64,000 bases of DNA, taken from Arcuatula senhousia (lineage: Eukaryota > Mollusca > Bivalvia > Mytilida > Mytilidae). Position numbers and translations under genes: made by a program. Positions 55,616-64,000 of the stretch are shown here, piece by piece (within the stretch, counting starts at the first letter, position 1; each line of letters begins with the position of its first letter). The notes under the pieces are model-generated. The model did not search any database and was not told the origin of the DNA. It saw only the letters and a program-made list of their open reading frames with translations. The stretch is taken from contig OZ020313.1 in the NCBI GenBank assembly GCA_963971305.1, positions 53,206,203-53,270,202 on the forward strand, in the 5' to 3' direction.

Positions 55616-56945
55616 CTGTCCCGAAATTTGAGGTCGAGCGTCAAAGAGCTGACAGCTAAATGTCCTGGTTTTTTCAAGAGAATAAGCAATAAAATGTAAA
55701 CTTACGTGCTTTTTTTTACTGAAAGCGAAGAAATGCTTAAAAGGGGTAGGAATATTTTAGTATTCAAATTCTAATTCTTCAAATTCTTTATTTTGCCCAA
55801 TTAGAGGGGCCCATTGAGGGCATATAAATCAAGACATACAGAAAAAACAACCAAATTTTACAATGATTTTGTTGATTAGACATCACACATATTCGAATCA
55901 AAAATGATAGTATGGTAATTTCATAAGGGGTTTGGACAAGCATGTGTCGGTTAAAGTCAAGAATTCAACCTTGTATAGCCTGTATAAACATGGACTATGC
56001 CTCTCGAAAAACAAGCCTGTCGCCGGACACCGTACCTACCGTTGTGTTAATTTACTTCACCAATGTAGCCTTTTCATGAGGCCGATTTTGGACTGAAATC
56101 CATAGGAATCTCCATACAACGTATATTCAACGTTGCATGTATACTATTCAATACAGGGTAACAAATGGGGTTTCAAGAAAGAGCAATCCTTGCCCGACAT
56201 TTTGATAGTATTTTGACTACTCTGGGACTTTTGAGTCTGGGGTTATGGTGCCACGAAGTTCGGTACGGTTGACCGAAATTCCCAGACAAAATCCTGAAAA
56301 TTTAGTGCATTTTTAGCGGCAATGTCAATTTCAATCGCATTTCCAGGAGCTATTACTTATGATTTATAAACTGTATATATCTTTTAAGTAGAAGTTCCAG
56401 AGAACCTTAAATCACATGATTCAGTGAGGTCCATGTATTCGATCCTATTTTTATTCGATGGTGAAAAAAAAAGGTCACGAAAAAAAAATGTGAAAAATGA
56501 GCAAAATGCGGTGCCGTGGGTGCCACAACCACTGGGAAATGTGAATTTAGAGTAACAACTTGCTGTATCAAAAGTCCAGTGTCCATATTATACAAATAAG
56601 AAAAATAATGGAGTTTCGTGCAATAGTCTTCTTTTCAGGGGGAAGCACTTTTCGGTATTTCATGAATTTAAGTGAAAAAATCAAGTACATTTTGCTGAAA
56701 ATTCGATTTTTTCCGTATGAAGAATTTCTGGACAACAGAAAAACCCTAAGTGCAGAACTGTTTAATGTGTCAAAAGATACATATGTGCCAAGAACACAGA
56801 CCAAAAATCAGATCTTTATAGCGATTCAATCGGCCATACTACCCTTTCAAAGTTCGGTGCCACCCGGTGCCGTCTAAAATTTTGCTGATTTTTCAAATTA
56901 CGACCGCACCTGCTTCAGCCCAACACCCCCTAGCGTCTGTTTGAG
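55616..56945. other. Region with no supported gene
   Basis: The short open frames here (for example 56560-56877) show no motif. GGTGCC/GGCACC-type words near 56250, 56510 and 56855 hint at a further worn inverted repeat, not resolved. Confidence 0.3.
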
Positions 56946-57180
56946 CACAGTCGCTTGAATTTCTAGGTCAAAAAAACAGGCAAAAATATATAGAAATACT
57001 CCTAATATATAATAAAAAAACAGGCAAAAATAGATAGAAATACTCCTAATATATAATATATATTGATATTATATATTAGGAGTATTTCTATCTATTTTTG
57101 CCTGAAATATATATTATATATTAGGAGTATTTCTATCTATTTTTGCCTGTTTTTTTTACCTAGAAATTCAAGCGACTGTG
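56946..57180. repeat. 235-bp near-perfect palindrome
   Basis: CACAGTCGCTTGAATTTCTA and its inverse at the ends. Each arm holds two copies of CAGGCAAAAATAGATAGAAA followed by TACTCCTAATATATAAT. The centre lies near 57063. No target duplication identified. Confidence 0.85.
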
Positions 57181-58029
57181 GATATTCACTTTTGCCATTA
57201 TGACTGCGGTTATCGTTTATATGATTTTGCAAATTTTTGAATAATATTGAACTTACAGATATGAAATTGGTATTGTCTGAACTAGAATAAATTACTGAAC
57301 AAGATTATACAAAAACATTTAATCTAGGAGGGTCCGGGGTCAAAATATAGGATCACAAAGTTGGCCGACGCTGATTACAGAAAAACGTATTTTTTGCGTT
57401 TTCAGAGCCTGCCCCTGCAGAAACCATACGTCGTAGGGCAGATTTTTTTTTGGGGCTTTTTTTCTCGAAAGGGCACCACATAGACTAGAAACATGTAACA
57501 AATCAAAGTCTGGCTACTTTTATTGAAATTCGTGTTAAAGCCCTAACCAATGTGTTTAATTTAATGTAAAACATCTATAATACTACTAAAAAAAACGAAG
57601 CGGTTTTTGTTAGCCGGGTTGCAGCCTAAACAACATATATGCTACGACTAAGCTTCATGTATTAAAAATAGGGAATGGTTGTGTCCTTTTACCATTTCAT
57701 TGGCACATATGCAATTATGTCTGCAGTTTGCTAATTAACTAATTAATTAATCCGGAAAACCTATAGCCGTCATCGTTCCGGAATTACCCACCGTTTTTAG
57801 AAATTATTTACCCTGTTTTCTGACAATTAAAAAAACATCCTATAAAACTTTTACATTAATAATGCTATATGTTAAAAAGATTTTATATAATGGGTTATAT
57901 TGGTAAATTTACTATAAAAATGTATGCAAACAATGTTTAACCGTAGAAGATTGCAGCTTGATAGAAAAATAAAAACCATATTGAATGTTTTTCCCTACGT
58001 ATTAAATAATGTTCAACAATGAAAATCTT
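57181..58029. other. Region with no supported gene
   Basis: A/T-rich; nothing recognised. Confidence 0.3.
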
Positions 58030-58225
58030 CACAAGATTTCCAGAATTCCGACCAGCACCTCCCCGTGGTGGAAGACGGGCCCTGCTCCAGCGATAACAAA
58101 GGATACTCTGGAGCAGCTAACACTGGCGGTGGTGTTTCATGGGCTGGACGACCCATGGCACATAGCGAGTCTTAATAGTCGACACAGAGGGGCTTTCCCC
58201 TAGTCGCGACTATAAATACCCATCA
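58030..58225 (+). repeat. Dispersed repeat family F, copy 2
   Basis: Same blocks as 35325-35515 (GAAGACGGGCCCTGCTCCAG, CATGGGCTGGACGACCCATG), ending in a CATCATCATCATC tail. The 64-codon frame across it is part of the repeat. Confidence 0.7.
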
Positions 58226-58314
58226 TCATCATCATCAATATTCACAAATTAACAACTTACCCTGTCAAACAATATAAGATAACAAGATTTAACACTGATA
58301 GGTTCTTACATAAG

Positions 58315-58450
58315 TTCTTGGAAAAGACCGGCTGATCTTTCACGAGTGATAAAATTTTTCAGTCATTTTGCGAGTGGAGCGCAGCGGAACGAGTCAAAAG
58401 ACCCCAAAAATTCTATCACGAGTGAAAGATCATTGCCGGTTTTCCAAGAA
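58315..58450. mobile_element. 136-bp hairpin element
   Basis: TTCTTGGAAAAGACCGGC... with GATCTTTCACGAGTGATA, and the inverse on the right. The central loop is GAGTGGAGCGCAGCGGAACG. Typical of a small MITE. No duplication assigned. Confidence 0.65.
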
Positions 58451-58839
58451 CGCGTTTAAGCACCTATTTCTTCCGTAAGAAATTAAATTTTATATTCTGA
58501 AACCTTAGAGGACTTCATTCTAAAAACCGAAAGTATAAAATAACAGTGTATTTCATTGATCGACATCATCGATCAATATCTGTACCGGCGGTTATTATTG
58601 GATAATTGGCCAGTGTGAGATCGCTGCACGTGCTCGCATCTCAACCTGGTCATCTCACACTGAAAAGAGTTATTTACGGAAAAATAAAGTGTGTCTCGAC
58701 TGTCGGCACCATCCGAAACAATAATTCTTTTCGCTTCCATTATACTTTGCAATCATAAGGTTTTTTAGTTTCTCAGATCAAAAGGTGTTATAGAACTTAA
58801 ACATTGCTAATATATGCAATAACAATAATCAACAGAAAA

Positions 58840-59165
58840 TCAAGGTCTAGGTCGAAAGATGGGGATGCAACTGTGTTAGGCTACTACTGGGGCTTATGTA
58901 TATACCAAGTTTCATCAACCTAGGACTTATAGTTCTTGAGATATGGAGGTGCTCGGAAAACCTTATCCTTGCCATTATATGTATGGAAAATTGTCAGTAA
59001 CTAAACCGGAAAATCAAGGTCTAGGTCAAAAGATGGGGATGCAACGGTGCTTAGCTACTACTAGGGCATATGCATACCAAGTTTTATCAACATACGACCT
59101 ATAGTTCTTGAGATCATATGGATGTGCTCGCATAAAACATGACCCAAAAAGTTAACGCCTATGTC
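58840..59165 (+). repeat. Two-unit tandem repeat, unit about 165 bp
   Basis: AATCAAGGTCTAGGTCGAAA then AGATGGGGATGCAAC, ACCAAGTTTCATCAAC and TATAGTTCTTGAGATATGG recur in order near 58843 and 59005. Confidence 0.7.
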
Positions 59166-59368
59166 CCGGTCTGCTTCGCAGACGAGACCAATAAACTAAA
59201 AACTTATTAAGAGAAAAATATACCGTAGAACCTTTAGTTTGCGATTAACACAACAAGGTCATTATATAAGGTCATATAAATTCAATGCTTTTATTGTGTG
59301 GTCTATTGTTTAAAGCAACGCAACGATTGCTTTTCCCGCGAATTCACGGGTTTTTCCTAGTTATTATA

Positions 59369-60628
59369 CACTTGGCCATAAGTTAGGGACCACCAAGTTT
59401 GAGTGATTAAAAATGTATGTAAATGTTTACCTTATATAAACCAAGGTGTTGTACATAGATATTGGTGTATAATGTACACTTTTTGCTAAAAAATATTCAA
59501 ATTTATGCACGTTCCGATATTTAAATTCACGTTGCAAAAAGGCTACCCCTATGTTTTAAAAAACCAAGTTTGGTTCGCTTTTTAAACTTTCCGTCTCCAC
59601 GTGTCCAATGGACTATTTTTTTCATTTAACGGAAACATTTCATAATGGTATATCAGTAACTGAAGGATTTTGAATCATTCGTAGGCATTTGTAAGTTTAA
59701 AAGTCATGGAGCACAATTTAAAAATTCGATGGTACGGGAATGACCATAAAGAAATTCTTTCAATGTTTATGTGCAACCGGAAGTGCTAAGGAGCAATGAC
59801 GCCTAAAACAGACTTGCTAGTCAAAATATGGAATATTTGTAATAAATTCACCATGTTTTGTCCTCATTCTGACAATAAATGACTTTGGGTTGGTTTCCTT
59901 TTATTGCAATTTTTCCTATTTAAATCTCAATAAATAAGCCCTTTTCACTTTTTGTGATGTAAAAATTACTCACATCCGTGCGTGAGCATCCAGAGTAAAG
60001 GTTGGTCACACCATTGACGGTTTTTTATTTCGTAAGTTGAGATGTTGACTGATAATAACCTAAACAGGACCAACCAAGGACGAAAATGTGAATCTGATAG
60101 CAAACTCTACAGTTATTGCAAGGTGAAAATTAACGAATATAACCCAAAATGTTGTAATACAAGTTAAATTATTACTGCTTTCATAAAAAACTATCACCAA
60201 TGCCTTCAACAACAACCTTCATTATCGTGCATGTTATTAGGGGGCAATTTTTAAAAAGTGACCGGAAGTGCCCATGTTTTTGCTCATTTCCAACAAAGTG
60301 AGCTGAATTCATGTCAACAAATGCCTTCCTCGTATCTTTCAAAAGGTTTCAATGTGCTTGTAATTTACACCAGGCATTGTTGAGCTTTCAAACTCAAACA
60401 TTTTTTCGCATCAGTTTTCTTGTGTTTTGTCCACAATTTTCAAATTGGAATCACATGACACTATATGAGTGTTTTTGGTATGCAGTGATAAAGTTGTCTT
60501 CAAAATGTTCTAAAATTAGTAGTTTGCTTTGCAAATTTATACCTATGCTTTAAAGTTTTGCTAATATTACAAATCTAAAAAGGTACTTGATATAAAAAAG
60601 CTGGTGGTCCCTAACTTATGGCCAAGTG
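59369..60628. mobile_element. 1.26-kb mariner-like element without recognisable transposase
   Basis: The 27-bp terminal inverted repeats begin CACTTGGCCATAAGTTAGGG and continue ACCACCA, exact on both sides. TA flanks each end (59367-59368, 60629-60630). Size and TA duplication fit Tc1/mariner. The only long frame (60311-60553) shows no transposase motif. Confidence 0.75.
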
Positions 60629-60635
60629 TATATTA

Positions 60636-61240
60636 TACCCCCTTCACATATACGAGATTTCCTTACGAGTTCTTACGAGTTTTCAACTCGTATTCGATCG
60701 CAAAGACTCGTAAATCACTCTTTGTTACTCGTAAACAGGTCTTTCTAGCTCGTGTGAAATCGTAAGAACTCGTGAAAGTTTTACGAGGATTTTTGACATG
60801 TCAAAAATCCTCGTAAGACTTTTACGAGTTGAAAAAACAACAATGTCATAATTACACTCGTAAACACATCGCAAGTAACTCGTAAAGAACTCGTAGAGAT
60901 CGTAAATGACTCGCCTTTACTCGTAACTAAGTCGGGAAGACCTCGCAAAGGAATTCTTTTACGAGTGGTTTGCGAGTTAGTTACGATATCATTTCCAATA
61001 TCGCAAATCACTCGCAAAGACGTCGTAAAGGCACCGTGACATGCTCGTAAACACTTTAAAAATAAAATCCATATCGTCTCTGGACGGGAGTGCGAAAAAA
61101 ATCCGCACAATTGACGAAATCGTGACAACTCGGAAATAGATCGTAAAAGGTTGGCAGAAAATCTCACAAGAACTCGTAAAACTATAAATTTTGAAAATCG
61201 TAACAACTCGTAAGAGAATATCGTATATGTGAAGGGGGTA
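60636..61240. mobile_element. 605-bp foldback element with ACTCGTAA words, TTA duplication
   Basis: TACCCCCTTCACATATACGA and its inverse at the ends. TTA at 60633-60635 and 61241-61243. ACTCGTAA, its inverse and one-base variants occur dozens of times throughout. Starts 5 bp after the mariner-like element's right end. The 141-codon minus frame is a by-product of the repeated word. Confidence 0.8.
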
Positions 61241-63534
61241 TTATGAATCTGACCGCATGTGAAATTAAATTAGTAAACATTTTTCGATTTATGTCAGCTG
61301 TGTTGCTTGCACTTCCTATACATACAGAAATGAAATGTTGCTGCATACCCACTTACATTGTTTAAAGAAAGTTGCAGGAAGCTTTAGACATTGAAAAAAG
61401 TTTGCCGTTTGCTTGCAGAAAAGACTATTTGCATATGATGACCTTTTTCAACTTTTGGAATATCATGTTCTGTTATAGTTTCATGATTATTTAGATGTAT
61501 AACCAATCAATAGAAAGTGTTTGGTCGACAGTCGTGACTGTCATGTTACATTACATATGTAATTCGTTGGTAATGCCAGAAATGACACATGATTGGTTAA
61601 ATGAAAGTATATTGCGTCGATGGTGAACTCAGGAGATCTAATTCTTGCAGGAAGTTGTTGCTGTTATAAACATGCTCTGAACAGCGTTCAACAGCGGTTG
61701 TCCAGTCACACTTAATCAAAAATGTTTGTCCAAACTGTCAGTGGTGTGCGTAAAGAAAATGTTTTTGACGTTCACGAGGTTCTGTCCAATAATGAGTAAT
61801 CCAACGCGCTTGTTTTATCTATGCTTAGCATCTTTATAACATTCAATACAACCCAGCATCCACCATGCATGTAAAATTTTCGAATCATTTCCACGAACGG
61901 TTTCTGATCGAGAAATAACGGGAAAATTATGTACGCATCAACTTGTGATCATATAAGGACGTAAGTACAGAGTAAATCTTAAATATATACTGACTACAGC
62001 TTTAAGTAAAATTAAAGGTCCCAAGGAGCCTGAATTGCCCTAGTTTGACTTTTTTCATTTGCAAGCCAACACCTTGCACAGTCTAATCCCTAGCTTTTAG
62101 CAACGGCGTTTATGTTGGTCGTTCGGCGTTCATCTTATAAGCAAATTGAATAAGGTTTTTAAGCAACCCAGTTCGTGTCATATTCAGTGGAGTCTCAGAA
62201 ACTTTTCAAAGAAAATTTCGGGAGCCAAGTGATGGCAGTGAATCAGCTAAAAATTCTGTCTTTGAATAAAGTATCTTCAAATCAGGAACAGAAAGATGCT
62301 CGTCAAATAAATGTTTTCTCTTTAAACGTCAAAACACTTCTTATACTAGGCGAAGGAAAATATAAAGACCGCACATATATAAATACTCATTATATATAAT
62401 TAAAATAGCTTGGAATCTTTGTTTACTATGAAAAGTCATTGCATGGCCTCGTTGAAACCATAGACTTAGAAGTTAAAATTCCCGCCTAGACATCGCCCAT
62501 CTGGATTTGTTTTCAGCAGCGATAAGTGATGTGTTGACTGACGCCATTTATTTGTCGGCAAACAAAATGCTTCAAAATTAAAACTTTCGCTATTAAAACT
62601 TAACAAAACTTGTCATTTTAAAGTTAAATTTATGGTTTTTAATTAAAAACATTTATTCCCATCCAAGAAAATAAGACACAATTGATTTGTGAAGTATTTT
62701 ATTATTGATTTTGTTAATCATAGTACCGTGTGTAACTGATGCTACAGATGTTAGTCAGCTTCATGGGCCCCGATATAGTATTTTGCTTCCACACGATTCT
62801 GTGTTTTGAAATTTTGCATGTCCTACAGGAGAAAGTGAAGGTAACCGAGCTGCCTTTCACTGGACACTAACTTGAGACTTGAGACTGACATACCCACGTA
62901 GGTGAGTACTATTTTTAGATATTCTACACCTTCATAATTTCTAAAATAGTGAAAGATAAAACATATATATGTGTCAATTAATAAAAAGACAAATCAGATC
63001 AATTAATTAATAATAATCTTCTTGACATGCTAGTAGTAAATATTTGTGTGTCAGTTTAAATGAGTTAAAGAATTTGCTGATAATGAGATTGATGATGATT
63101 CGTTTAGCACCCCATCAGACCATGTGCATGTATTATATTATGCAACCGATTGTTTAAGATAAAGTCAATACATGTCAAACGTTTACTAGAAAACAACCTG
63201 AGAAGATTTTAGAAGTTTTAGCTTTGTGGCTCAAAAAGTATTGTAATGTATTCAATCATTCGTAGCATTGTTTCAATACATGCATGTATAATTTTGTTAC
63301 ATAATTTTACTTAAACAAATCTGCATAAATATTAGGTACGGTACTTGTAGTGTATTTCAGCCACTTTATAAAAGTGTTGTACCAAGTGGATTGTACACGT
63401 GGATTGTAAAGACTATGACATCACTTATTAAGGAAACCCCCTACTCCCCCCACTTGACCCGCCCCATTGTTATAAGGGGTAATAGAATTACATGTATACA
63501 TACCAAAGTTGTGTTTTCCAAAGAACGAATCCCC
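61241..63534. other. Region with no supported gene
   Basis: No repeat partner and no convincing coding exon. A good donor-like GGTGAGT occurs at 62901-62907, but no exon with it was identified. Confidence 0.3.
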
Positions 63535-63705
63535 AAGCCATGCTTGTGTATAGTCATATATTGCTTGCTAGGAAATGGTCACCCCACTGATAAGTTATTT
63601 CGCATGGTAATGGCCACCCCACTGAAAAATCACTTTTTATTTGGGATGACCATTGCTTATATAAAAGAGCAATGGTTTGACTATACACAAGCGCTTGTGG
63701 CTTGA
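63535..63705. repeat. Imperfect inverted repeat
   Basis: AAGCCATGCTTGTGTATAGTCATA on the left is roughly the inverse of TTGACTATACACAAGCGCTTGTGGCTTG on the right. Two GGTCACCCCACTGA-like words lie between. About 170 bp, possibly a small MITE. Confidence 0.45.
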
Positions 63706-64000
63706 CTATGGACTAATCACTTAAACAGACAATAAAGTGTTAAAATATGCTTCCTCATTAACATGATTAAGACGTTCACTTGCTAATCATCTTAATGGAA
63801 AAACATAGTTAAACTAATTGTGCATGGATCGGAAACTTTTACAACATCATTACTAGACTATCTTGTAAATGTTCAGGCTTGACAACATTTACACCTATAT
63901 GTCCACTGTTATGTGATATTGTTGCCTTTTGTAATCTGATTATTTTGTGGTGAAATGTAACATTGTCATGATTGTTGTATATTATTTTTGTGTTAAAATG

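Noticed and set aside
60781..61206. 141-codon minus-strand ORF
   Set aside because: Lies wholly in the ACTCGTAA array; the reading frame is a by-product of the repeated word.

Overview
The window looks like intron-rich, AT-rich animal nuclear DNA from a bivalve mollusc, most likely a Mytilus-type mussel. The grounds are a spliced ribosomal protein eL15 gene with animal exon phases, a tRNA-derived SINE with the 3' domain common in molluscs, relics of bivalve-type hammerhead-ribozyme repeats, and degenerate Penelope-like, BEL/Pao and LINE elements. No species is proven from sequence alone.

Only two kinds of host gene can be supported. The first is RPL15 on the minus strand: coding exons 46892-47063, 46137-46273 and 45391-45696 encode exactly 204 aa, with a polyA signal at 45274. 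The second is a pair of divergent paralogues of an OLD-type ATPase-TOPRIM gene, the architecture of bacterial OLD and GajA nucleases. Copy 1 (5284-7326, +) is an open 680-aa reading frame with Walker A, Walker B and TOPRIM E/DxD residues. Copy 2 (33497 to 25940, -) is split by a 5,428-bp LTR element and has one extra base in an A7 run. Both copies keep a splice acceptor just upstream of the ATG and a bipartite basic motif near the C-terminus, which suggests genuine nuclear eukaryotic genes. They are the best candidates for an unusual system here.

The element inside copy 2 (27501-32928) is a young BEL/Pao-type retrotransposon. It has 702-bp LTRs differing at one site by eye, 5-bp target duplications, a purine tract and an intact 1,072-aa Gag-protease ORF, but no room for reverse transcriptase, RNase H or integrase.

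The rest is mostly repeats. From left to right: a small TTA-flanked element (1.6 kb), a SINE and hammerhead relic (2.6-3.2 kb), a C/G-ended inverted-repeat element (4.2-4.6 kb), OLD copy 1, a Penelope-type RT relic (8.2 kb), a TTAA-flanked element (9.2-9.9 kb) whose empty site survives at 11.9 kb, a decayed Penelope-like element with RT and GIY-YIG (12.7-15.9 kb), diverged tandem arrays (18-23 kb), OLD copy 2 with its LTR element (25.9-33.5 kb), a 4.2-kb TA-flanked element inside a tandem array carrying further nested elements (38.06-42.28 kb), a hAT-like element and old tandem repeats (43.9-45 kb), RPL15 (45.3-47.1 kb) with repeat-filled upstream sequence, several foldback elements (48.5-52.4 kb), LINE and Penelope-type relics (52.9-55.6 kb), long palindromes (57 and 58.3 kb), and a mariner-like element abutting a TTA-flanked foldback element (59.4-61.2 kb). 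The last 2.8 kb holds no supported gene.

A recurring pattern is inverted-repeat elements whose terminal word is repeated many times inside the element, each element with its own word. Three insertions have an uninterrupted counterpart in the window, which fixes their boundaries directly.
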